This document shows positions 8,752-19,255 of a stretch of 64,000 bases of DNA, piece by piece. This DNA is from Ancylobacter radicis (GTDB lineage: Bacteria > Pseudomonadota > Alphaproteobacteria > Rhizobiales > Xanthobacteraceae). The DNA is taken from contig NZ_JAHCQH010000015.1 of the NCBI RefSeq assembly GCF_018449475.1, positions 620,001-684,000 of the forward strand, in the 5' to 3' direction. Below the pieces are notes generated by a model. The model had not been told where the DNA came from. It made no database searches and saw only the letters and a program-made list of their open reading frames with translations. The translations under genes and the position numbers were made by a program. Within the stretch, counting starts at the first letter, position 1, and every line of letters starts with the position of its first letter.

Positions 8752-9696
8752 ATGATCGATCCCAAGCTGCCGCCCCATATGCGCCCGGACAAGTCGTTCC
8801 AGGGGCTCATCCTCGCGCTCCATGCCTTCTGGGCGGACAAGGGCTGCGTCGTGCTCCAGCCCTATGACATGGAAGTCGGCGCCGGCACCTTCCACCCGGC
8901 GACCACGCTGCGCGCGCTCGGGCCGCTGCCGTGGAAGGCCGCTTATGTGCAGCCCTCGCGCCGGCCGAAGGACGGGCGCTATGGCGAGAACCCCAACCGG
9001 CTGCAGCATTATTACCAGTATCAGGTGATCCTGAAGCCCTCGCCGACGGACCTGCAGGAACTCTATCTCGCCTCGCTGGAAGCCATCGGCATCGACCTGA
9101 AGCTGCACGATGTGCGCTTCGTCGAGGATGACTGGGAGAGCCCGACGCTGGGCGCCTGGGGTCTCGGCTGGGAGTGCTGGTGCGACGGCATGGAAGTCTC
9201 GCAGTTCACCTATTTTCAGCAGGTCGCGGGCTTTGAATGCGCCCCCGTGGCGGGCGAGCTGACCTATGGGCTGGAGCGCCTCGCCATGTATGTGCAGGGC
9301 GTGGAGAACGTCTACGACCTCAATTTCAACGGCCGCGAGGGGGACGAGAAGGTCACCTATGGCGACGTGTTCCTGCAGGCCGAGAAGGAATATTCCCGGC
9401 ACAATTTCGAGCACGCCGACACCGCCATGCTGTTCGAACAGTTCCGCATGGCCGAGAGCGCGGCGGCGAAATATCTCGAGGCCGGCTGGGAAGACGACAG
9501 CAAGACCCGGCATTTGATGGCCCAGCCCGCCTATGACCAGTGCATCAAGGCGAGCCATGTGTTCAACCTGCTGGATGCGCGCGGCGTCATTTCGGTGACC
9601 GAGCGACAGAGCTACATCCTGCGCGTGCGTGAACTGGCCAAGGCCTGCGGCGCCGCCTGGCTCGCCACGGAAGCGGGCGGCACCCCGGCCGCCTGA
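8752..9696 (+). CDS. glyQ: Glycine--tRNA ligase alpha subunit
   Basis: GlyQ is the catalytic class II synthetase subunit of the heterotetrameric bacterial glycyl-tRNA synthetase. The 314-residue protein shows the family blocks [35 protein letters not shown] (in overlapping parts), [18 protein letters not shown], and the motif 3 region [20 protein letters not shown]. The ATG at 8752 gives the normal family length, although no strong ribosome-binding site precedes it. The partner glyS is not adjacent: an MFS transporter gene intervenes. Confidence 0.97.
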   Translation: MIDPKLPPHMRPDKSFQGLILALHAFWADKGCVVLQPYDMEVGAGTFHPATTLRALGPLPWKAAYVQPSRRPKDGRYGENPNRLQHYYQYQVILKPSPTDLQELYLASLEAIGIDLKLHDVRFVEDDWESPTLGAWGLGWECWCDGMEVSQFTYFQQVAGFECAPVAGELTYGLERLAMYVQGVENVYDLNFNGREGDEKVTYGDVFLQAEKEYSRHNFEHADTAMLFEQFRMAESAAAKYLEAGWEDDSKTRHLMAQPAYDQCIKASHVFNLLDARGVISVTERQSYILRVRELAKACGAAWLATEAGGTPAA

Positions 9697-9726
9697 CCCT
9701 ATCCACCCTCGCACCGGAGAGTGCCC

Positions 9727-11052
9727 GTGTCGGCGTCCAGTCTCGCTTCCGAAGGCTACCCCGACACCGGCGCCGCCGGCGCTGGTTCCGGCACCCGCCG
9801 CGCGCCGCCGCGCAGCCTGATCGCCGGGGCGCTCGGCAATGTGCTGGAGTGGTACGACTTCGCCGCCTATGGCTTTCTCGCCACCATCTTCGCCAAGAAC
9901 TTCTTCCCCGAGAGCGACGCCTTTGTCGGGCTGATCGCGGCCTTCGGCGTGTTCGCGGCCTCCTTCCTGATGCGCCCGGTCGGCGGCGTGGTGTTCGGCC
10001 ATATTGGCGACCGCTATGGCCGGCGCCGCGCGCTGTTGATCTCCGCCGCGCTGATGACGTGCTCCACCGTCGCCATCGGCCTGTTGCCGACCTATGCGCT
10101 GGCGGGCGCGGCGGCGCCGGTGCTGCTGCTCATGCTGCGCCTGCTGCAGGGGCTCTCGATCGGCGGGGAATACACCACCTCGGCCATCTATCTCGCGGAG
10201 AATGCGAAGCCGGAGCGGCGCGGGCTGATCACCTCCTTCGCCGGCTGCGGCGCCTCGGCGGGCACGCTGCTCGGCTCGGGCGCGGCGGCGGTGACGGCGA
10301 TGCTGATGAGCAGCGACGACCTGATCGCCTGGGGCTGGCGGATTCCGTTCCTCGCCGGCGTCCTGCTCGGCGGCTTCACGCTCTATCTGCGCCGCGCCTC
10401 GATCGGCGAGGACGAGGAGGCCCCGGCCCGCGACGCCGGGGAGGGGCTCCCGCTCGTGCGCGCGCTGCGCACCGACGGGGCGAACATGCTGCGGGCGCTG
10501 CTGATGAACCTCACGCTCGGCGTCAGCTTCTACATGATCTTCGTCTACCTCACGACCTATATGCAGCAGGTGGACGGGCTGACCGACCGGCTCTCGCTGC
10601 AGATCAACACCATCTCCATGGTCACGGTGCTGTTTCTGGCACCCATGTTCGGCGGGCTGTCCGACCGGATCGGCCGCAAATGGATGATCGCCAGCGGCCT
10701 CGTCGGCATGGTGCTGCTGTCCTGGCCGCTGTTCCGCCTGCTCGATTCAGGCACGCCCGAGGGGGCGCTGCTCGGCCAGATCGGCTTTGCCGTGCTGATC
10801 GCCATGTATGCCGGGCCGATGCCCTGCGCGCTGGTGGAGATGTTCCGCCGGGAGACGCGCTGCTCGGCGCTCTCGCTCTCCTACAATATCTCGCTCGGCC
10901 TTGCCGGCGGCACCGCGCCGATGGTGGCGGTCTATCTCGTCACCCGCGAGCACTGGGACATGGGCCCGGCCTGGTATCTGATCGCCGTTTCCGTGCTGTC
11001 GCTGCTCGCCACGCTCACCATGACCGAGCGACGCGGCGCGCCGCTCGGCTAA
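9727..11052 (+). CDS. MFS transporter, metabolite:H+ symporter (MHS) family
   Basis: A 441-residue inner-membrane carrier with about twelve hydrophobic helices. The N-terminal signature [14 protein letters not shown], the loop 2-3 motif [13 protein letters not shown], the helix 4 block [21 protein letters not shown] and the second-half [11 protein letters not shown] place it in the MHS branch (ProP/KgtP/ShiA relatives), which imports organic acids or osmolytes with protons. The substrate cannot be told. The GTG at 9727 is preferred to the GTG at 9721 because GGAGA ends 6 bp before it. It sits between glyQ and glyS, 30 bp after glyQ and 79 bp before glyS. Confidence 0.88.
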   Translation: MSASSLASEGYPDTGAAGAGSGTRRAPPRSLIAGALGNVLEWYDFAAYGFLATIFAKNFFPESDAFVGLIAAFGVFAASFLMRPVGGVVFGHIGDRYGRRRALLISAALMTCSTVAIGLLPTYALAGAAAPVLLLMLRLLQGLSIGGEYTTSAIYLAENAKPERRGLITSFAGCGASAGTLLGSGAAAVTAMLMSSDDLIAWGWRIPFLAGVLLGGFTLYLRRASIGEDEEAPARDAGEGLPLVRALRTDGANMLRALLMNLTLGVSFYMIFVYLTTYMQQVDGLTDRLSLQINTISMVTVLFLAPMFGGLSDRIGRKWMIASGLVGMVLLSWPLFRLLDSGTPEGALLGQIGFAVLIAMYAGPMPCALVEMFRRETRCSALSLSYNISLGLAGGTAPMVAVYLVTREHWDMGPAWYLIAVSVLSLLATLTMTERRGAPLG

Positions 11053-11131
11053 ACGCACTCCCCTCGCCGGGCGCGACGTGCTAGGGCGTGCCCCTCCGAT
11101 CCGCCTTCCCGCCACATCAGCCGACAGCGCC

Positions 11132-13390
11132 ATGCCCGATCTCCTGCTCGAACTGTTCTGCGAAGAAATCCCCGCCCGCATGCAGGCGGCCGCCGCGGAC
11201 AGCCTCAAGAAGCTCGTCACCGATGCGCTGGTCGAGCGCGGTCTGGTCTATGAGGGCGCCAAGGCTTTCGTCACGCCGCGCCGCCTCGCGCTGGCCGTGC
11301 ACGGCCTGCCGGCGCAGCAGCCGGACACGCATGAGGAGCGCAAGGGCCCGCGCGTCGGCGCCCCGCAGGGCGCGATCGACGGCTTCCTGAAGGCGGCGGG
11401 GCTCACCTCGCTCGATCAGGCCAAGCTCGCCACCGATCCGAAAAAGGGCGATTTCTACGTCGCCCACACCCACAAGCATGGCCGCCCGACGCCGGAGGTG
11501 ATCGGCGAGATCGTGCCGGCCATCATCCGCGCCTTCCCCTGGCCGAAATCGATGCGCTGGGGCAAGGCCTCGGCCCAGCCCGGCGCGCTGCGCTGGGTGC
11601 GCCCGCTGCAGTCGATCCTCTGCACCTTCGGGCCGGAGACCGAGGAGCCGGAAATCGTCGCCTTCGATGTCGACGGCCTCAAGGCCGGCGATGTGACGCG
11701 CGGCCACCGCTTCCTTAGTCCCGGCCTGATCAAGGTCCGCCGGCTGGACGACTGGATGGCCAAGCTGGAGGCCGCCCATGTCGTCGCCGACCGCGAGCGG
11801 CGCAAGGACATCATCCTCAACGACGCCAAGGACCTCGCTCTGGCGCAGGGGCTGGAACTGGTCGAGGATGCCGGCCTGCTGGAAGAAATCTGCGGCCTGG
11901 TCGAATGGCCGGTGGTGCTGATGGGCGCGTTCGACCCGGCCTTTCTCGACGTGCCGGACGAGGTGATCCGCGCCACCATCCGCGCCAACCAGAAATGCTT
12001 CGTCTTGAGGGACCCGGCCACCGGGCGCCTCGCCAACCGCTTCATCCTGGTGTCGAACCTCATCGCCTCCGATGGCGGCGCGGCGATCATCGCCGGCAAT
12101 GAGCGCGTCATCCGCGCCCGCCTGTCCGACGCCAAGTTCTTCTGGGAGACCGACAAGAAGACCAACGCGACGGTTTCGCTGGACGACCGGCTGGCGAAGT
12201 TCGGCAATGTCACCTTCCACGAGAAGCTCGGCTCGCAGCTGGAGCGCATCCGGCGGATTGCGGCAAAAGCTGAAGTGTTTGCCGAGTTGATGGAAAACAG
12301 GTTGAAGGTCGCTGACCGAGAATATGGCGGCGCGCGCTCTAATTTCTTCAATGAGGTTAAGCTCGCAGCCAATTACGCGAAATCAGACCTGCGAACCGAA
12401 GTCGTCGGCGAGTTTCCTGAAGTTCAAGGCCTTATGGGCCGATACTACGCGATACTTGAAGGTATGCCGGCGTCAGTCGCGGCTGCCGCGGAGGATCATT
12501 ACAAGCCGCAGGGACCGACCGACCGCGTCCCCACCGCTCCGGTCTCCGTCGCCGTCGCGCTCGCGGACAAACTCGACACACTCCTCGGCTTTTGGATCAT
12601 CGACGAAAAGCCTACCGGATCTAAGGATCCGTATGCGCTAAGGCGCGCAGCGTTGGGTGCTAATAGAATCATCCTAGAAAACAATTTTTCTTTCAACCTT
12701 CGGTCATTGCTGCGCGAGTTCAACATTGAGGTGTTCCCTAGAGCTCAGCAGGCTCGGGTTCGTGAATTAATTAACATCATAAGCCCGGTTCGACCTATCA
12801 TTGAGGAAGTCGCCTTAACAAAGCTTCTTCGGGAGACCGATCCGGAATCACCTCCGATTATCTTCAACGATCTATTTTCCTTCTTCGCCGACCGGCTGAA
12901 GGTCCACCTCCGCGAGGCCGGCGCCCGCCACGATCTCGTCGACGCGGTGTTCGCCCTGCCCGGTCAGGACGACCTGCTGCTGGTGGTGAAGCGCGTCGAG
13001 GCGCTGTCGCGCTTCCTCTCGACCGAGGATGGCAAGACCCTGCTCGCCGGCGCCAAGCGCGCGGCGAATATTCTGCGCATCGAGGAGAAGAAGGACGGAC
13101 ACACCTATGAGGGCGGCGTCGACATGGTGTTGCTGCACGAGGCTGAGGAGCGCGCGCTCGCTGACGCCATCGCCGCGCTCGGCCCCCGGATCGAGGCGGC
13201 TCTGGTGGCCGAGGATTTCGAGGGCGCGATGGGCCTGATGGCGCAGCTGCGCGCGCCGGTCGATGCCTTCTTCGACAAGGTGACGGTCAATGCCGAGGAC
13301 GCCGCCCTGCGCCAGAACCGCCTGCGCCTGCTCGCCGACATCCGCGCCCTGACCCGCCACGTCGCCGATTTCGAGCGCATCGAGGGCTGA
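11132..13390 (+). CDS. glyS: Glycine--tRNA ligase beta subunit
   Basis: GlyS carries the tRNA-binding functions of the glycyl-tRNA synthetase tetramer. The 752-residue protein begins with the expected [15 protein letters not shown] and keeps the landmarks [84 protein letters not shown] and [12 protein letters not shown], followed by the C-terminal anticodon-binding region. The frame is open throughout. Oddly, codons from about 12241 to 12885 are strikingly different from the rest (TTA, CTA, AGA, ATA appear), as if that segment was replaced by recombination. Repeats fill the space after the stop. Confidence 0.95.
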   Translation: MPDLLLELFCEEIPARMQAAAADSLKKLVTDALVERGLVYEGAKAFVTPRRLALAVHGLPAQQPDTHEERKGPRVGAPQGAIDGFLKAAGLTSLDQAKLATDPKKGDFYVAHTHKHGRPTPEVIGEIVPAIIRAFPWPKSMRWGKASAQPGALRWVRPLQSILCTFGPETEEPEIVAFDVDGLKAGDVTRGHRFLSPGLIKVRRLDDWMAKLEAAHVVADRERRKDIILNDAKDLALAQGLELVEDAGLLEEICGLVEWPVVLMGAFDPAFLDVPDEVIRATIRANQKCFVLRDPATGRLANRFILVSNLIASDGGAAIIAGNERVIRARLSDAKFFWETDKKTNATVSLDDRLAKFGNVTFHEKLGSQLERIRRIAAKAEVFAELMENRLKVADREYGGARSNFFNEVKLAANYAKSDLRTEVVGEFPEVQGLMGRYYAILEGMPASVAAAAEDHYKPQGPTDRVPTAPVSVAVALADKLDTLLGFWIIDEKPTGSKDPYALRRAALGANRIILENNFSFNLRSLLREFNIEVFPRAQQARVRELINIISPVRPIIEEVALTKLLRETDPESPPIIFNDLFSFFADRLKVHLREAGARHDLVDAVFALPGQDDLLLVVKRVEALSRFLSTEDGKTLLAGAKRAANILRIEEKKDGHTYEGGVDMVLLHEAEERALADAIAALGPRIEAALVAEDFEGAMGLMAQLRAPVDAFFDKVTVNAEDAALRQNRLRLLADIRALTRHVADFERIEG
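12241..12885 (+). other. Compositionally atypical segment inside glyS
   Basis: Within an otherwise strongly GC-ending gene, this stretch is AT-richer at third positions and uses codons such as TTA, CTA, AGA, ATA and AGG several times each. The most AT-rich parts are about 12255-12480 and 12600-12885; a patch at 12500-12590 looks native, so the pattern is mosaic. The protein it encodes still aligns with GlyS landmarks, so function is probably kept. I infer allelic replacement from a lower-GC relative. Boundaries are by eye. Confidence 0.7.
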
Positions 13391-13410
13391 GCCTCCCGCC
13401 CCCTCACAAC

Positions 13411-13602
13411 GTCATCCCCGGACTTGATCCGGGGATCCACGACTTTGGCACAACGGAGAAGGCGTGGATGGCCGGGTCAAGCCCGGCCATGACGGCGTGT
13501 GGGGATGGTGAAGAGGCGCGCTAGCGCCTTCCCTTAGGTTGCCCGGAGGCGGCGCCCACCCCCTCACAACGTCATCCCCGGGCTTGACCCGGGGATCCAC
13601 GA
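13411..13602. repeat. Palindromic intergenic repeats of the GTCATCCCCGG family (three monomers)
   Basis: Monomers lie at 13411-13442, 13463-13493 (inverted) and 13571-13602. The first and third share the flank CCCTCACAAC on the left and GACTTT on the right, and each is followed by CATGACGGCGTGTGGGGATG, so a larger module has been duplicated with an internal loss in the second copy. The monomers are related to those at 8407-8671, 19217-19247 and 27262-27349. No gene is supported in this stretch. Confidence 0.8.
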
Positions 13603-13664
13603 CTTTCCTCATGGCCGGCGCGCACCATGACGGCGTGTGGGGATGGGCCGGTCGCACACGAACG

Positions 13665-13777
13665 ACATCCTTCGAGGCTCGCTCCGCGCGCACCTCAGGA
13701 TGACGGTGCGTGGGAGTGAGGGAGACCGCGGAACGTACACCCGTCATGCTGAGGTGGCGCCGCAGGCGCCCTCGAAG
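13665..13777. repeat. Second family of intergenic inverted repeats
   Basis: The element CATCCTTCGAGGCTCGCTCC... (13665-13707, ending CTCAGGATGACGGT) recurs in inverted, diverged form at 13741-13777 (starting CCGTCATGCTGAGG and ending CCCTCGAAG). The two could form a long imperfect hairpin. This motif is distinct from the GTCATCCCCGG family but is also widespread between genes in Hyphomicrobiales. The rest of 13391-13905 holds no further feature apart from the ribosome-binding site of the next gene. Confidence 0.7.
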
Positions 13778-13905
13778 CACGCAGGCGGTCCGTCGTCCGT
13801 GCGGCATGTTCAGAGCGGAGACTTGAGCCCGCCTAATCATGGCCCCCGCAGGGAACCATCGCCTACCGCCGGCCGTTCTAGGGGAACCTCACAGGAGTAC
13901 CCTTC

Positions 13906-14070
13906 ATGGCCGTCAGCATTATCGCCCTCCAGCCGATCGTCGCGCTGGTGGCGGGCATCCTCATTCTGGTGATGCCGCGCCTGCTCGCCTATATCGTCGC
14001 CATCTACCTGATCTTCATCGGCGTCTCCGGCCTGCTTGGCACCGGCGGGCTGGAGCGGTTCGGACTCTGA
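13906..14070 (+). CDS. DUF3096 small membrane protein
   Basis: A 54-residue protein starting MAVSIIALQPIVALVAGI and containing two hydrophobic helices (about 5-22 and 27-44) split by MPRLLAY. This matches DUF3096, a short bacterial membrane family of unknown function. AGGAG lies 9 bp before the ATG, giving a convincing start. It stands alone between repeats and a GC-rich hairpin, convergent with the DoxX gene. Confidence 0.8.
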   Translation: MAVSIIALQPIVALVAGILILVMPRLLAYIVAIYLIFIGVSGLLGTGGLERFGL

Positions 14071-14082
14071 TCGCCTGAAACG

Positions 14083-14127
14083 GCAACGGCCCGGACCGGG
14101 CTCCCCCGAGCCGGGCCGGGCCGTTGC
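14083..14127. terminator. GC-rich hairpin between convergent genes
   Basis: GCAACGGCCCGG (14083-14094) pairs perfectly with CCGGGCCGTTGC (14116-14127); the inner bases (ACCGGGCT and AGCCGGG) can extend the stem. There is no T run, so it is not a textbook intrinsic terminator, but its position between the 3' ends of the DUF3096 and DoxX genes fits bidirectional termination or transcript protection. Confidence 0.6.
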
Positions 14128-14153
14128 GCATCAGGGATGGCCGATCGGCCGTG

Positions 14154-14546
14154 TCAGGCCTTGCCGAGCAGCTTGTCGACGCTCCACGGGCCGGGGCCGG
14201 CGAACACCAGATAGAAGAACACGAAGCAGTACAGCGCCGCGAGTTCGCCGCCATTGACGATGGGGTGGAAGGCCTGCGGCGCGTGGACCAGGAAATAGGC
14301 GACCGCCGTCATGCCGGCGAGGATGAAGGCCACCGGGCGCGAGAACAGGCCGATCAGCAGCAGCGCGCCGCCGATCAGTTCGATGAGGCCGGCAATGCCG
14401 GGCATCGAGGTCAGGCTCACACCGGTCATCTGGGTGACGGGAAAGCCGAGAACCTTGGTGGTGCCGTGCTGAAGCAGCAGCAGAGCGGACATGATGCGCA
14501 GCAGGCTGAGCACATGCGGCGCGAGACGGTTCAACGTTGAAATCAT
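14154..14546 (-). CDS. DoxX family membrane protein
   Basis: This 130-residue inner-membrane protein has four hydrophobic helices. The LLRIMSALLLLQHGTTKVLGF start and the G..EL.GG.LL.IGLFSRP block (PGIAGLIELIGGALLLIGL, FSRPVAFILAGMTAVAYF) are typical of DoxX. Members occur in thiosulfate or quinone-linked oxidation and in redox stress complexes, but many have no known role. The ATG at 14546 has AAGGGG upstream; an extension to 14642 would add a hydrophilic leader and is rejected. The gene is divergent from ppdK. Confidence 0.85.
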   Translation of the reverse strand: MISTLNRLAPHVLSLLRIMSALLLLQHGTTKVLGFPVTQMTGVSLTSMPGIAGLIELIGGALLLIGLFSRPVAFILAGMTAVAYFLVHAPQAFHPIVNGGELAALYCFVFFYLVFAGPGPWSVDKLLGKA

Positions 14547-14630
14547 GGAAAGCCCCTTGCGACGGATCGGTTTCCGGCCGTCGATTGGTGCCCCATTGCC
14601 GTGCCCGCGACAATCCGTCCTTACGTTCAC

Positions 14631-14668
14631 ATTGCAGTGCACTCCCCAGCTTCATGGTGCACCGCAAA
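14631..14668. promoter_or_regulatory. Imperfect inverted repeat in the DoxX-ppdK intergenic region
   Basis: ATTGCAGTGCAC (14631-14642) is mirrored by GTGCACCGCAAA (14657-14668) with two mismatches across a 14-bp spacer. Both arms carry GTGCAC. It lies in the 293-bp divergent region and could be an operator for the DoxX gene, ppdK or both. No regulator gene is adjacent, so the binding protein is unknown. The rest of this region shows no other clear signal. Confidence 0.35.
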
Positions 14669-14839
14669 TGACCAATTGAACGGAGCACCTCAACCGGATA
14701 GATCACTTTGTGGGGAGCTCTCCGGCGGCCTGTCATCCACCGGTTGAACCCTTTGACGGTGCTTAATTTTCGACTTCGGTTGAATTTCCACCACACGATG
14801 AGGGCGCACCAGGTTGCGCCTCACCAAAGGACCTTTGAC

Positions 14840-17518
<2,679 letters not shown>

Positions 17519-17591
17519 GCTGACCCGCGATGACATTGTCGCGGCCGGCCCGGCCGGCCGCGACAGACACCTGCGTGAAAGACAGTCCCGC

Positions 17592-17622
17592 TTGACTTCG
17601 AGCGCGCTCGAACCCCTAGCCT
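17592..17622 (+). promoter_or_regulatory. MerR-type promoter with palindromic operator
   Basis: TTGACT (17592-17597) and TAGCCT (17617-17622) are separated by 19 bp, the over-long spacer typical of promoters activated by MerR-family proteins. The perfect 16-bp palindrome TTCGAGCGCGCTCGAA (17597-17612) fills the spacer. The next gene, 29 bp downstream, encodes a MerR regulator, so autoregulation of the MerR-CMD operon is the natural reading. Confidence 0.8.
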
Positions 17623-17650
17623 CGGCTGCGTCGTGGCGAAAAGGGCGATC

Positions 17651-18079
17651 ATGAAGATCGGGGAACTGGCCAAGCTATCGGGGTTGTCGGTCCACACCAT
17701 CCGCTATTACGAGCGGATCGGATTGCTGCCCTATGCGGACCGGAACCGTTCGAGCCAGCGCGATTACGATGCCTCCATCCTGACGTGGATCGCCTTTCTC
17801 GGTCGCCTGAAAACGATCGGGATGCCGATCCGCGACATGCTGCGCTATGCAGCCTTGCGGGAAGCCGGCGCCGCAACCGAAGCTGAGCGACGCGCGCTGC
17901 TGGAGCAGCACCGCGAGCGCGTGGCGCTTCATCTGGCCGAGCTTCAGGACTGCCTTCTCGTCCTCGACACCAAGATCGCCGGCTATGCCGGCCTGGAGCA
18001 GAGGATGCGGGATGATGACGCAACAGAATTGCAACGCAGACGACAGCCGGCTGGAGCGCGGGCGGCGCGCCCTCGCTGA
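17651..18079 (+). CDS. MerR family transcriptional regulator
   Basis: A 142-residue regulator with an N-terminal winged helix-turn-helix (MKIGELAKLSGLSVHTIRYYERIGLLPY) and a C-terminal coiled helix for dimerisation (about residues 80-125). There is no cysteine cluster of metal sensors; the single Cys (in LQDCLLVL) is not in a known metal motif, so the inducer may be organic or redox. The ATG at 17651 follows AAGGG by 5 bp; a GTG at 17633 is a weaker alternative. The gene overlaps the following carboxymuconolactone decarboxylase-like gene by 65 bp. Confidence 0.88.
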   Translation: MKIGELAKLSGLSVHTIRYYERIGLLPYADRNRSSQRDYDASILTWIAFLGRLKTIGMPIRDMLRYAALREAGAATEAERRALLEQHRERVALHLAELQDCLLVLDTKIAGYAGLEQRMRDDDATELQRRRQPAGARAARPR

Positions 18080-18428
18080 GATCGACGGCGAGGCGGGCGA
18101 AAAGGTCGTCGCCGCACTCGCCGACATCGCCCCGGATTTCGCCACCTATCTGCTCGAGTTCCCCTTCGGCGACATCTATTGCCGTCCCGGTCTCGATCTG
18201 CGCGCGCGGGAAATCGCGACGATCGCCGCCCTGACCGCGCTCGGCAACGCTGCCCCGCAGCTGAAGGTCCATATCGCCGCCGGGCTGAATGTCGGCCTGA
18301 CCCGCGATGAGATCACCGAGATCATCATGCAGATGGCCGTCTATGCCGGCTTCCCCGCGGCACTCAACGGACTGTTCGCCGCCAAGGAGGTCTTCGCGCC
18401 GCAAAGCGCCGCAGAATCGGGGGCATAG
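18015..18428 (+). CDS. Carboxymuconolactone decarboxylase (CMD) family protein
   Basis: A 137-residue helical protein containing the CMD core (LDLRAREIATIAALTALGN, QLKVHIAAGLNVGLTRDEI, EIIMQMAVYAGFPAALN). It lacks the CxxC pair of AhpD-type peroxidase relatives and so looks closer to the gamma-carboxymuconolactone decarboxylase type; many such proteins downstream of MerR regulators have no proven substrate. GAGGA precedes the ATG at 18015; ATG 18012 is also possible. It overlaps the MerR gene by 65 bp in another frame and is surely coupled to it, which makes it the probable regulatory target. Confidence 0.82.
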   Translation: MTQQNCNADDSRLERGRRALAEIDGEAGEKVVAALADIAPDFATYLLEFPFGDIYCRPGLDLRAREIATIAALTALGNAAPQLKVHIAAGLNVGLTRDEITEIIMQMAVYAGFPAALNGLFAAKEVFAPQSAAESGA

Positions 18429-18593
18429 CCCGCTAACGCCGCCCGCCCGGCCCTCGCGCAGAACAACCGGGATCGCCGCCCGACCGCGCGATCCCGGATC
18501 GGCCCTGCGGCCGTCCGGGATGACAAATGAATGCCAGACGGCCGGGCTGACGCCCGGCCGTTTTGCGTTACCATCGCGCTGGGGAGGACCGCC

Positions 18594-19148
18594 ATGCTGC
18601 CAGCCAATGCGGCGCTGATCGTGATCGACCTGCAAAAGGCCATCGACCATCCCAAATGGGCGGCGCAGGGCCCGCGCAACAATCCGCAGGCCGAGGCGAC
18701 CATCGCACGGCTGCTGGCGGCCTGGCGCGCGGCGGGCCGGCCGCTGTTCCATGTGCGCCATGAGTCGACCGCGCCCGGCTCGACCTATGCCGCGAACGGC
18801 CCGGGCAGCGCCTTCAAGCCGGAGGCGATGCCGCTGCCCGGCGAGCCGGTGATCGCCAAGAGCGTCCACAGCGCCTTTATCGGCACCGATCTGGAGGCGC
18901 GGCTGCGTGCGGACGGCATCGGCACGCTGGTGATCTGCGGCGTCATCACCAACAATTCGGTCGAAACCACCGTGCGCATGGCCGCCAATCTCGGCTTCGA
19001 CGTGCATCTGGTGGAAGACGCCTGCTTCACCTTCGCCCGCCGCGACCATGCCGGCACGCTGCGCAGCGCCGCCGAGGTCCACGCCATGTCGCTGGCCAAC
19101 ATGGACGGCGAATATTGCCGCGTGGTGCAAGCGGCCGAGGTGATCTGA
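18594..19148 (+). CDS. Isochorismatase-like cysteine hydrolase
   Basis: A 184-residue hydrolase of the nicotinamidase/isochorismatase superfamily. The triad is visible: Asp12 (LIVIDLQ), Lys89 (VIAKSVHSAF) and Cys115 (TLVICGVITNNSVETTVR), with the usual cis-peptide region before the Cys. The substrate could be an amide, a carbamate or isochorismate; the family alone does not decide. GGGGAGGA sits 6 bp before the ATG. It is a single gene preceded by a 165-bp gap with no obvious operator, and followed by an intergenic palindromic repeat. Confidence 0.85.
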   Translation: MLPANAALIVIDLQKAIDHPKWAAQGPRNNPQAEATIARLLAAWRAAGRPLFHVRHESTAPGSTYAANGPGSAFKPEAMPLPGEPVIAKSVHSAFIGTDLEARLRADGIGTLVICGVITNNSVETTVRMAANLGFDVHLVEDACFTFARRDHAGTLRSAAEVHAMSLANMDGEYCRVVQAAEVI

Positions 19149-19216
19149 CCCTTATCGCTGGCGTGCGGCTGCCCTTAAGCCTCACATCGAGATCGAGGCG
19201 GTGCATGTAGTGGCCA

Positions 19217-19247
19217 GTCATGCCCGGGCTTGACCCGGGCATCCACG
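19217..19247. repeat. Single palindromic intergenic repeat monomer
   Basis: A 31-bp monomer of the GTCATGCCCGGGCTTGACCC family with matching palindromic arms (TGCCCGGG and CCCGGGCA). It marks the boundary between native GC-rich sequence and the AT-rich block that encodes the C-terminus of the antitoxin-HEPN fusion, whose stop codon lies 9 bp further on. Confidence 0.8.
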
Positions 19248-19255
19248 CATTTCCC

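Noticed and set aside
11132..13390. glyS as a pseudogene because of its odd middle section
   Set aside because: The frame is intact and the conserved motifs continue through the section, so it is treated as functional.
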